A stretch of DNA of 6,160 nucleotides from FEN-987 sp035524675 (GCA_035524675.1 DATKOK010000134.1:1-6160), one strand, 5' to 3'. Positions 1 to 5,637 are shown, counted from the first letter of the stretch. Numbers and translations: made by a program. The notes: generated by a model not told the origin, from the sequence alone.

Positions 1-1
1 A

Positions 2-616
2 GGACTTCAGTTTTTCGTTCCATCGAATTACTTCTTCGATTCACTTGATTCAGAAGTTGATGTGAAAGTCAGAGAAGCCATCAAGATTTTTGAGAGATTG
101 GGTGGAGTGATAATTGAAGGAGAATATGATGGAATCGAGGATGATTACAGGGCGTGGTCCACGATCATCTCCTCCGAAGCTGCAGCAATTCATCAAGATC
201 ATGTTCGGGCGCATCGCGACGCAATCGGGGCAGATGTTCTAGCAAGATTGGCGAGGGGAGAGTCAATGACAGCCATTGATTTTGCGCTTGCAAATAGACG
301 AAGACGCCTTAGTCAAATATCGCAAGCTAAGTTTTTTCAGAAATTCGATGTGATAGTTACTCCGACTACCCCGATTGCAGCCCCATTTAGAGTGGGGCTG
401 GACGCGGTAGAGACGGCACGTCAACTGACTCGGTTCACAGCACCATTCAACCTGATCGGTTTCCCCGCCATCTCTGTCCCTTGTGGATTCACAACAGCAG
501 GACTACCAATTGGGCTTCAACTCGCTGCTGGCCCGTGGAAGGAAAGAATTTTGCTAAGAGCGGCTCACGCTTTCGAATCAGTAACGAATTGGAGTAAAAC
601 ACAGCCTCCAGCTTGA
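2..616 (+). CDS. Amidase signature family enzyme, C-terminal part (5' end outside window)
   Basis: About 204 codons of an amidase-signature (AS) hydrolase, the family that cleaves C-N amide bonds and includes GatA, allophanate hydrolase and many general amidases. The frame is open to the left edge. The codons before the GTG at 62 read as family sequence (a 'VPxNYFFDxLDxEV' stretch, the usual segment before the helix 'REAIKIFERLGG'), so 62 is not the real start. Visible family features are DVIVTPTTPIAAP (about residues 117-129 of this fragment), then TAPFNLIGFPAISVPCG and GLPIGLQLAAGPWKE, the conserved C-terminal core, and a final helix. The catalytic Lys-cisSer-Ser triad and the Gly/Ser-rich signature lie upstream, outside the window, so activity cannot be judged. 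The family is usually 450-500 residues, so a little under half is present. The substrate cannot be told from this half. A GatA role is not supported because no gatB/gatC is adjacent. Confidence 0.9.
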   Translation, partial: GLQFFVPSNYFFDSLDSEVDVKVREAIKIFERLGGVIIEGEYDGIEDDYRAWSTIISSEAAAIHQDHVRAHRDAIGADVLARLARGESMTAIDFALANRRRRLSQISQAKFFQKFDVIVTPTTPIAAPFRVGLDAVETARQLTRFTAPFNLIGFPAISVPCGFTTAGLPIGLQLAAGPWKERILLRAAHAFESVTNWSKTQPPA

Positions 617-702
617 TATGAGCTGACACGCATTAGCAAAAATCGGACAGTCAAGTGACAAAAACGTGGCTTAATCTAAGCTTGATTGGGCGATGATGAC
701 AA
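617..702. other. Short spacer between amidase and tRNA-Gly 3' ends
   Basis: The two genes converge here. I see no open frame of useful length, no T-run terminator on either strand and no convincing hairpin. An ATGATGA string at 693-699 resembles a C box but has no partner D box. Confidence 0.5.
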
Positions 703-732
703 TGGTGCGGCCGGCGGGATTTGAACCCGCGT

Positions 733-755
733 CTCTTCTCGCCTACCGTGGCGAT
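733..755 (-). other. Predicted 23-nt tRNA intron at position 45/46 (bulge-helix-bulge)
   Basis: On the minus strand, CTTC (761-758, tRNA positions 40-43) pairs with GAAG (738-735) as a 4-bp central helix. A 3-nt bulge TGA (757-755) follows on the 5' side, then a 5-bp inner hairpin TCGCC/GGCGA with loop ACGGTA. On the 3' side lies a 3-nt bulge AGA (734-732). Two 3-nt bulges on opposite strands, 4 bp apart, with the central helix made of 5' exon and intron 3' end, is the geometry cut by the archaeal splicing endonuclease. Cutting after the second base of each bulge releases 733-755. The outer helix is weak: two G-C pairs, a mismatch, then two more. The cut falls between positions 45 and 46, in the variable loop. 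The structure is seen in the sequence; splicing is inferred. Confidence 0.72.
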
Positions 756-769
756 CAGAAGCGTGGCAG
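756..769. repeat. Inverted repeat, copy A (tRNA-Gly anticodon arm)
   Basis: The plus strand reads CAGAAGCGTGGCAG, the complement of the tRNA anticodon loop and 3' stem. It matches the reverse complement of 838-851 at 13 of 14 bases. This copy belongs to the working tRNA. Confidence 0.6.
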
Positions 770-837
770 GCTCCCGTCCTAGACCAGGCTAGACTACGGC
801 CGCATTAAGTTACACTAAGTCTAAGGTGCCACTTGAG

Positions 838-851
838 CTGCCACGCTTCAG
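838..851. repeat. Inverted repeat, copy B (stray copy of the tRNA anticodon arm)
   Basis: The plus strand reads CTGCCACGCTTCAG. The tRNA-Gly on the minus strand reads CTGCCACGCTTCTG over its anticodon loop and 3' stem, with 12 identical bases in a row and one mismatch near the end. Just before it, GAG here lines up with GAGC in the tRNA, one base being missing. A second TGCCAC lies at 827-832. Anticodon arms are common integration sites, so this may be a leftover attachment sequence. It could also pair with the tRNA gene strand as a long-range hairpin. No integrase is in the window, so its origin is open. Confidence 0.5.
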
Positions 852-956
852 TCCAGCGAGATTGAACAACATTAGTTGACAATAATTAGTCTTTCAGTCT
901 CCGGACTACACCCAAGACGGGACATGGGAGCAATCTTCCAGTAATCAACATTGGCG

Positions 957-963
957 TTTAAAT
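957..963 (+). promoter_or_regulatory. Probable archaeal TATA box of the SDR gene
   Basis: TTTAAAT lies with its centre near 960. Archaeal initiation is usually about 25-27 nt downstream, which predicts a transcript start near 985-987, after the ATG at 979 and just before the ATG at 997. The box therefore supports the later start codon. No strong purine-rich BRE precedes it. Confidence 0.4.
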
Positions 964-996
964 TGGCATAGGCATGAGATGTGCCTTGGGATTGAA

Positions 997-1761
997 ATGA
1001 AACTCACAGGTAAAGTGGCGGTGATCACGGGCGCGACGGATGGAATCGGTAAAGCTACAGCTCTAAAATTCGCCGCGGAAGGTGCAAAGGTGATTATGAT
1101 CGGACGGAGCGAAACGAAAGGCCGTTCAGCTGAGGCGGAGGTCAGGAAGCTTGGAGATGCCCTTTACCTCCAAGCCGACGTGTCTGATTCATCTCAGGTT
1201 AAGCGATTTGTAGAAGAAACCATCAAGAGATATGGCCGGATTGATGCGCTCATCAATGATGCAAGCATCGTTCACGCCGGCACCATTCTAACCACATCTG
1301 AGGAGAAGTGGGATGAGATTATCGACATTAACCTGAAAGGAGTATTTCTCTGCTGTAAGTACATTATCCCACATATGCAGAAGAACGGCGGAGGCGTCAT
1401 CGTGAACGTGGGTTCGATTAATTCGATGATGGCGATGGAGAACGAAGCAGCCTATGACGCGTCGAAAGGCGGCGTCCTGATGCTCACGAAAGCCATTGCC
1501 CTCGACTTCGCGAAGTTCAACATCCGAGTCAACTGTATCCTTCCAGGTGCAGTCGAGACCACTATGCTCAATGCCTCATTGAACGCCGCGTCGGACCCTA
1601 CCCAAGCAAGAGAATGGACCATTCAGAGACACCCCGTCCATCGATTCGGCAAGCCGGAGGAGATAGCGGACGTCGCACTTTTCCTCGCAGCCGACGCACC
1701 ACAATTCATGACAGGTGCAGTCATTGCGGTCGACGGCGGCATTCTAGCTGGTTGGGTGTAA
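997..1761 (+). CDS. Short-chain dehydrogenase/reductase (SDR), classical type
   Basis: A 254-residue NAD(P)-dependent oxidoreductase of the classical SDR family (usual length about 250), a soluble Rossmann-fold enzyme that interconverts an alcohol and a ketone or aldehyde. Visible features are the cofactor loop TGATDGIG (11-18), Arg37 after strand 2 where NAD-specific members carry Asp (suggesting NADP), ADV (60-62), catalytic Asn112, Ser140, Tyr153 and Lys157 (YDASK), the PG motif at 183-184 and a C-terminal VDGG. The normally conserved NNAG after strand 4 reads NDAS (87-90). The FabG/glucose-dehydrogenase-like layout does not reveal the substrate. An upstream in-frame ATG at 979 would add MCLGIE, but family members begin at MKLTGK. 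GGGA sits 5 nt before 997, and the TATA box at 957 implies transcription starts after 979. It is the first of three same-strand metabolic genes, 128 nt before the PLP enzyme. Confidence 0.93.
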   Translation: MKLTGKVAVITGATDGIGKATALKFAAEGAKVIMIGRSETKGRSAEAEVRKLGDALYLQADVSDSSQVKRFVEETIKRYGRIDALINDASIVHAGTILTTSEEKWDEIIDINLKGVFLCCKYIIPHMQKNGGGVIVNVGSINSMMAMENEAAYDASKGGVLMLTKAIALDFAKFNIRVNCILPGAVETTMLNASLNAASDPTQAREWTIQRHPVHRFGKPEEIADVALFLAADAPQFMTGAVIAVDGGILAGWV

Positions 1762-1769
1762 CATCAAGT

Positions 1770-1777
1770 AAGGAGGT
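1770..1777 (+). promoter_or_regulatory. Strong Shine-Dalgarno site with no ordinary start codon
   Basis: AAGGAGGT lies 9 nt after the SDR stop codon and is the best plus-strand ribosome-binding site in the window. No ATG, GTG or TTG follows at a working distance. GTA at 1787, spaced 9 nt, opens a 26-codon frame that ends at TAA 1865-1867 and contains a QILALQEEPLTIWRAG stretch I do not recognise. It may be a decayed small gene or leader peptide, or chance. Confidence 0.3.
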
Positions 1778-1803
1778 ACAGAGACCGTAGAGTCGACGGG
1801 TCG

Positions 1804-1821
1804 AAGGCAGATCCTTGCCTT
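1804..1821 (+). other. Hairpin in the SDR-PLP enzyme spacer
   Basis: AAGGCA (1804-1809) and TGCCTT (1816-1821) form a perfect 6-bp stem around a 6-nt loop. An alternative pairing TCCT/AGGA (1812-1815 with 1824-1827) overlaps it. No T-run follows, so a classical terminator is unlikely. A role in messenger processing or control of the downstream gene is possible but unproven. Confidence 0.35.
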
Positions 1822-1889
1822 GCAGGAAGAGCCATTAACAATTTGGCGAGCGGGTCGGAAGAAATAAGACAATTAACAAATCAGAAGGC

Positions 1890-2900
1890 ATGAGCACCAT
1901 GTGCAACGCCCTCGACTTGATCGGTAACACACCCATTGTTAAACTTCGAAAGCTCACATCCGACTCGGACGCGAACGTCTATGTTAAGTGTGAATACCTG
2001 AATCCCAGCGGGAGCATTAAAGATAGAATGGCTTTGAAGATGATCCAGGAAGCCGAACGGGAAGGCAAACTGCAACGAGATGGAACGATCGTTGATGCAA
2101 CAAGCGGTAATACTGGACCGGCATTATCTTTTGTTGGAGCTATGAAGAATCATAGAGTGAAGCTCCTCATCCCAGCCAAATGGGCAGGACAATACAACCC
2201 TGAAAACAGAATTAGAATAATGGAATGTTTTGGAGCAGACGTTCAAGCATTCTCTACAAAAGGCTACGAGAAACTCCTAGAAGGACTGTCACCGAGCGAA
2301 GCGTCCGCAGCCATCTTTGCAATTGGAATGAAGAAATGCTACGATATGGAGAGGGAAGATTCGAAGGTCTGGTGGGCGAATCAAATGTGCAACATTAACA
2401 ATGCGCAAGCCAACCACTTAACCACTGGACCTGAAATTCTTGAACAGCTAGACGGCGAAGTGGACGCGTTAGTGGCGTCAATTGGAACCGGAGGGACCAT
2501 TCTCGGTATCGCAGAATCATTGTTAGAAGAGCTTGGTCATCTTAGTGTGATAGGTCTGGAACCAGGCGACGCTCGAGTCACTGAATGGTTCACGACAGGC
2601 TCGATGAACAAGTACATGAACGCTGTCGGTTTCCCTCCGATGAAATCAATCGTTGAAGTGATGCTAGAGAGAGGGTTACCGGACGAGATCTGGACAGTCG
2701 CTGATAATGAGGCTCGAGTTACAATGAACAGATTGAGTCGGGAGGAAGGCCTATTTTGCGGAATGAGTAGCGGCGCAAATGTTTACGCTGCTCTGAAGGT
2801 GGCTAAGAAATTGGGCCGCGGCGCAAACGTAGTTACGGTACTCGTAGACAGAAGAGAGAGATACTTCCCGGAAGCCCCACACGAACACTACGTAATCTAA
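1890..2900 (+). CDS. Cysteine synthase-like PLP-dependent enzyme (fold type II), divergent
   Basis: A 336-residue soluble enzyme of the CysK / cystathionine beta-synthase family, which performs beta-replacement or beta-elimination on serine-type amino acids. Motifs in order: LDLIGNTPIVKL (9-20), NPSGSIKDR with the Schiff-base Lys44, TSGNTG (71-76) binding the substrate carboxylate, phosphate-cup GTGGT (199-203), GLEPGDA (222-228), GMSSGAN (291-297) with the serine near the pyridine nitrogen, and a C-terminal VDRRERYFPE. The PLP machinery is intact. The section after strand 3 is unusual: the OASS 'ETMSxERR' loop is replaced by AKWAGQYNPENR (96-107), and 126-160 holds extra sequence compared with CysK. 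The nucleophile or acceptor may therefore not be the standard sulfide/O-acetylserine pair. No SAM-binding CBS domains are present. The start at 1890 has AGAAGG only 1 nt away; ATG 1899, 10 nt from it and giving MCNALDLIGNTP, is equally plausible. The kinase gene follows after 33 nt. Confidence 0.88.
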   Translation: MSTMCNALDLIGNTPIVKLRKLTSDSDANVYVKCEYLNPSGSIKDRMALKMIQEAEREGKLQRDGTIVDATSGNTGPALSFVGAMKNHRVKLLIPAKWAGQYNPENRIRIMECFGADVQAFSTKGYEKLLEGLSPSEASAAIFAIGMKKCYDMEREDSKVWWANQMCNINNAQANHLTTGPEILEQLDGEVDALVASIGTGGTILGIAESLLEELGHLSVIGLEPGDARVTEWFTTGSMNKYMNAVGFPPMKSIVEVMLERGLPDEIWTVADNEARVTMNRLSREEGLFCGMSSGANVYAALKVAKKLGRGANVVTVLVDRRERYFPEAPHEHYVI

Positions 2901-2916
2901 CCCCGCCCCATCAGTT

Positions 2917-2922
2917 AAGGGA
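2917..2922 (+). promoter_or_regulatory. Ribosome-binding site supporting a TTG start for the kinase
   Basis: AAGGGA ends 11 nt before the TTG at 2934. An in-frame stop (TAA 2916-2918) lies immediately upstream, and no ATG or GTG occurs before the first core motif, so TTG is the only reasonable start. Confidence 0.5.
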
Positions 2923-2933
2923 CTCGCACAGTC

Positions 2934-4451
2934 TTGCCTCACCGCGAGTGTTTACTGGCAGCGGATTGCGGAACCACAAGCTCTAAGATCGTTCTCATCG
3001 ATCTAAGCGGCAGAATACTGCGATCAACCTCTACGCATCGACGCACCTACTTTTCACAACCAGGATACGTAGAACAAAGCCTAGACGAGTTGTGGAGTTC
3101 AGTACGTGAAGGTTGCAGAACATTAGTTCCCATTTTAAAGAAGCTGAAGATCATCGGAATATCATTTTCGGGAACCATCGGCGACGCCATCGCGATAGAT
3201 AAGAACCTCAAGCCTCTCTCACGAAAATTCATTCTCTACTCGGATACTCGATCAGTGAATCATTGCATAAAGCTAGAGCAAATGGGAGCCCGACAATTCT
3301 ATCGGGAAACGGGAAATCCTCTCAGCCCAGCATCATGTTTACCAAAGTGGCTGTGGCTCAAGGAGCACTCCAGCAGCGTGTACAAACGTACATCGAAACT
3401 CATACAACCAAAGGATTTTCTCGTATTGACAGCAACGGGCAAAGTGTGCACAGATTACGGCAGTGCTTCCGCGACGATGGCTCTCAACATTGAGAGGAAG
3501 GAGTGGTCTGAAAAAGTTCTGAGTCACGTTGGAATCGACTACGACAAGATGCCAGATCTCGTTGAATCGGATGCAATAGTAGGAGAACTCATACCCGACG
3601 CGGCGAAGCAAATGGGGCTCCCGGTTGGTATACCCGTGGTTGCCGGTACGGGCGATACAGGTTCGATGGTGCTCGGCGCGGGTGCCGTCAAGAATAGAAC
3701 TGCAATCCTGTACTTGGGCGGGGGCGCAGAGGTTGACTTGGTGACCGACAAACCCATGTTTGATCATGCTATGAGAATTCCGTCAAGACTCCATCCCAAT
3801 CGTGGTATGTTCTTCACATCTATCACTGCACTCTCATCGGGACTAGCGACAGACTGGTTCAGCAAGTTATTCGCACGGGACAGAAATGATACGTCCTCAC
3901 TAACGGAGGCTGCAACCAAAAGTTGTGCTGGAGCCAACGGAGTGTTCTTTCTGCCATACCTGCTTGGTGAACAAGGAGCGATATGGGACCCAATGGCAAA
4001 CGGTGCGTTCATAGGCTTGAGACCTTCCACAAGTTACAGCGACCTCTGCAGGTCAATCTTGGAAAGCACCGCGTATTCTCTGTCACACATTCTCGATGTC
4101 TATCAGGAGAACGGCGTCAAACCGAAATCATTTGTTATGTGCGGAGGCGGAGCTAAGAACAGTTTCGTACGGGAGATTGTCACGGACACTCTAGGTGTGC
4201 CAATTGTGCTCCATGCTAATCCGAGCGAAGTTTCTGCCCTTGGAGCTGGAATCTGCGCGGCTGTCGGGATTCGCGAATTCAAAACGTTTCAGGGAGCAGC
4301 TAAGGCGATGATCCGGGTTACGTATACTTTGCATCCGAACCTCGCCAATCATGAAGTGTATGCAAGGATGGCGGGCTTGGCGAAATCCGCGTACCCTGCC
4401 TTGAAAGGCGTGATGCATCAGCTCCATGGTCGCCAGCATGCGGATTTATGA
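2934..4451 (+). CDS. FGGY-family carbohydrate kinase, substrate unknown
   Basis: A 505-residue sugar/polyol kinase of the FGGY family (xylulokinase, glycerol kinase, ribulokinase; usual length 480-520), which transfers ATP phosphate to a hydroxyl of a small polyol or sugar. The N-terminal domain has the phosphate loop ADCGTTSSK (10-18), GYVEQSLDELW (44-54) and LYSDTRS (101-107). The catalytic-base motif is AGTGDTGS with Asp241. The C-terminal domain has FLPYLLGEQGAIWDPMANGAFIGL (339-362, with Gln where GER is usual), CGGGAKN (403-409) and EVSALGAGICAAVG (432-445). Departures from xylulokinase are clear: SFSGTIGDAIAID (77-89) replaces the SGQMHG segment, and LGGGAEVD (261-268) replaces the usual GTSG strand. 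It starts at TTG, 33 nt after the PLP enzyme, probably in one transcript. Its stop overlaps that of the convergent aminotransferase. The family call is firm; the substrate call is not possible from sequence. Confidence 0.92.
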   Translation: MPHRECLLAADCGTTSSKIVLIDLSGRILRSTSTHRRTYFSQPGYVEQSLDELWSSVREGCRTLVPILKKLKIIGISFSGTIGDAIAIDKNLKPLSRKFILYSDTRSVNHCIKLEQMGARQFYRETGNPLSPASCLPKWLWLKEHSSSVYKRTSKLIQPKDFLVLTATGKVCTDYGSASATMALNIERKEWSEKVLSHVGIDYDKMPDLVESDAIVGELIPDAAKQMGLPVGIPVVAGTGDTGSMVLGAGAVKNRTAILYLGGGAEVDLVTDKPMFDHAMRIPSRLHPNRGMFFTSITALSSGLATDWFSKLFARDRNDTSSLTEAATKSCAGANGVFFLPYLLGEQGAIWDPMANGAFIGLRPSTSYSDLCRSILESTAYSLSHILDVYQENGVKPKSFVMCGGGAKNSFVREIVTDTLGVPIVLHANPSEVSALGAGICAAVGIREFKTFQGAAKAMIRVTYTLHPNLANHEVYARMAGLAKSAYPALKGVMHQLHGRQHADL

Positions 4452-5561
4452 ATTGGAAGCATGTCGTTGTAGAAATCTGCTTATTCGACCAAACGCCTCG
4501 AGTAGCTTGCTCTGATTGTCCGTGACAAACTTGATTCTGAAATGATTATCTGACCCGAAACATGTGCCGGGTGCTATCAGGACTTCCTCTTCCTTCAAGA
4601 GTGCTTCTCCAAAGCTAGTTGAGTCCATTCTCATCCGGTACCTTGGAAATGCTGAGCCCCCCGCGGCTGGAGTAACACAACTTAACACTTGTGGATTCTC
4701 GTTTATCCATTTCATCAGAAGCGCTCTGCCTTCTCTGAAAGATTCAACTGCTTTCTTGCGTAACCAGTTCAGCTTCTCTGGTTGCATGGCGATTGTTGCG
4801 ATCTTCTCAGACATCCCCGAGTGACTCAGTGTGGTGTAGTCTTTGAGTTTCCATGCTTCCCTGACGATTCCGTTGTCAGGAGAGCTTAGCCAGCCGATTC
4901 TTATTCCTCGAATGCCGAGTTTTGATACGCTGGCCGTGGAAATTCCCTTTTCGTAAATACTCGCGGGTGAAATTGTCAAGCCTCCGTCCATTTCCAGTCC
5001 TCGAAGAACCTCGTCGCAGACCACATATGACCCGTATTCATCTGCGACCTCGCAGATTGCTCGAACAGCTGCTTCACTGATGATACTACCTGTGGGGTTG
5101 TTGGGATTCGTGTAAAAGATGGCTTTCGTTTTGTGTGTGATCGAACTTTTCAGTTTCTCGACTGGAATAGAATTGTTCTCTTCGTCGCTTGTAAGGATTA
5201 ATTTCACTTGTGCACCGAGTCCACGGGCTAAGCCATAGGCTTGCATATACGTAGGAACGATAATGATTACTTCGTCACCACGATCTAGTAGAGAAGTCAA
5301 TGTTAGGAAATTCGCTTCGGCGGTCCCAGTCGTGACTAACACATTCTCTGCGGATAGCCCACTGTAATTAGAAGCGATAAGATCCCTGAGTTGCAGTGAG
5401 CCGCGTGTGTCACCGTAAAGTAATTCGTCATCGACCGCCTTCGGGTCTGTCAATTCGGATAGTCTAACGGGGGGCGGTCCAAGACCGCTGAGGTTATACT
5501 TTCCCTTCTTGCTGGCGAGCCAACGTTCTAGTTCGAAAGGCTCGTACTTCATCGAAATCAC
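4446..5561 (-). CDS. Class I/II aminotransferase (fold type I PLP enzyme)
   Basis: A 371-residue PLP enzyme of the aspartate-aminotransferase superfamily, slightly short of the usual 380-400. In this numbering: YGDTRG (49-54, Tyr for PLP phosphate of the partner subunit), TTGTAEAN (77-84), NPNNPTG (152-158, Asn155 contacting PLP), CDEV with Asp183 for the pyridine nitrogen, SVSK with Schiff-base Lys214, GIRIGW with Arg221, and Arg342 (FRIKF) for the substrate carboxylate. The tyrosine that normally follows DEV (DEVY, hydrogen-bonded to the PLP oxygen) is Leu186 here. The opening EPFELERWLA and the segment around DEVLRGLEMDG recall the group annotated as aspartate aminotransferase or capreomycidine synthase-like, so the substrate stays open. 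GTG 5561 is chosen because GAGGA lies 5 nt before it. ATG 5588 lacks a site, and ATG 5552 (MKYEPFELERW) is a fair alternative. It lies 76 nt downstream of the response regulator and may share its transcript. Confidence 0.9.
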   Translation of the reverse strand: MISMKYEPFELERWLASKKGKYNLSGLGPPPVRLSELTDPKAVDDELLYGDTRGSLQLRDLIASNYSGLSAENVLVTTGTAEANFLTLTSLLDRGDEVIIIVPTYMQAYGLARGLGAQVKLILTSDEENNSIPVEKLKSSITHKTKAIFYTNPNNPTGSIISEAAVRAICEVADEYGSYVVCDEVLRGLEMDGGLTISPASIYEKGISTASVSKLGIRGIRIGWLSSPDNGIVREAWKLKDYTTLSHSGMSEKIATIAMQPEKLNWLRKKAVESFREGRALLMKWINENPQVLSCVTPAAGGSAFPRYRMRMDSTSFGEALLKEEEVLIAPGTCFGSDNHFRIKFVTDNQSKLLEAFGRISRFLQRHASNS

Positions 5562-5566
5562 GGCGT

Positions 5567-5571
5567 TCCTC
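5567..5571 (-). promoter_or_regulatory. Ribosome-binding site deciding the aminotransferase start
   Basis: The minus strand reads GAGGA-ACGCC-GTG, a 5-nt spacing to GTG 5561. The longer ATG at 5588 has only an AT-rich stretch before it, and the ATG at 5552 is 14 nt from this site. Confidence 0.5.
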
Positions 5572-5616
5572 GATTTCTTTATTGGCATTAATGAATTGTT
5601 TCACACGTACTGTCCC

Positions 5617-5630
5617 TGTTCGAAGGAACA
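5617..5630 (-). other. Small hairpin between response regulator and aminotransferase
   Basis: TGTTC and GAACA form a perfect 5-bp stem with a 4-nt loop (CTTC on the transcribed strand), 8 nt past the regulator stop codon. It is too weak and lacks a T-run to be a clear terminator. It might be an operator half-site pair or an mRNA processing hairpin. Confidence 0.3.
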
Positions 5631-5637
5631 TGTGTAG

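Larger units (their letters stand above)
703..803 (-). tRNA. tRNA-Gly(GCC) with a noncanonical intron and encoded CCA
   Basis: Read on the minus strand from 803, a complete cloverleaf forms. The acceptor stem GCGGCCG/CGGCCGC pairs 7/7. The D stem is GTCT/GGAC with GG in its loop. The anticodon arm is GGAGC-CTGCCAC-GCTTC, giving anticodon GCC (765-767) with U33 before it and A37 after it. The T arm is GCGGG-TTCAAAT-CCCGC. The discriminator is A at 706 and CCA is encoded at 705-703. Between the anticodon stem and the T stem lie 27 nt instead of the usual 4-5. Removing the 23-nt insert at 733-755 leaves a variable loop TGAC and a 75-nt tRNA before CCA. The anticodon, not neighbouring genes, sets the identity. 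A class II tRNA with a long variable arm is the alternative reading, but those are Ser/Leu (and bacterial Tyr), not Gly. It lies between the amidase and SDR genes, divergent from the latter. Confidence 0.88.
804..996. other. Divergent spacer between tRNA-Gly and the SDR gene
   Basis: This spacer must hold the promoters of the tRNA (leftward) and of the SDR gene (rightward). I see the anticodon-arm repeat at 838-851, two TGCCAC copies 12 bases apart (827-832, 839-844) and a TATA-like box at 957-963. No clear TATA box can be placed for the tRNA, and no gene is visible. Confidence 0.5.

Noticed and set aside
693..699. ATGATGA resembling a box C of a C/D guide RNA
   Set aside because: No CTGA box D at a suitable distance on the same strand, and the tRNA gene begins immediately after.
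733..758. Long variable arm of a class II tRNA
   Set aside because: The anticodon is GCC (Gly), and the ends fit a bulge-helix-bulge with exact 3-4-3 spacing, so an intron explains it better.
838..870. Minus-strand CTGA next to the sequence antisense to the tRNA anticodon arm, suggesting a C/D guide RNA
   Set aside because: The antisense lies after CTGA, whereas guides precede box D or D', and no RTGATGA box is nearby.
979..996. Upstream ATG for the SDR, adding six residues
   Set aside because: It precedes the transcript start predicted from the TATA box at 957, lacks a ribosome site, and family members start at the later Met.
1804..1821. Intrinsic terminator after the SDR gene
   Set aside because: The stem is not followed by a T-run, so it is listed only as a hairpin.
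3263..3493. 76-codon plus-strand frame within the kinase gene
   Set aside because: It is a shifted-frame shadow of the kinase with low-complexity, motif-free translation.
3339..3767. 142-codon open frame on the minus strand inside the kinase gene
   Set aside because: No family motifs; the opposite strand encodes an unbroken FGGY kinase with conserved motifs across the same bases.
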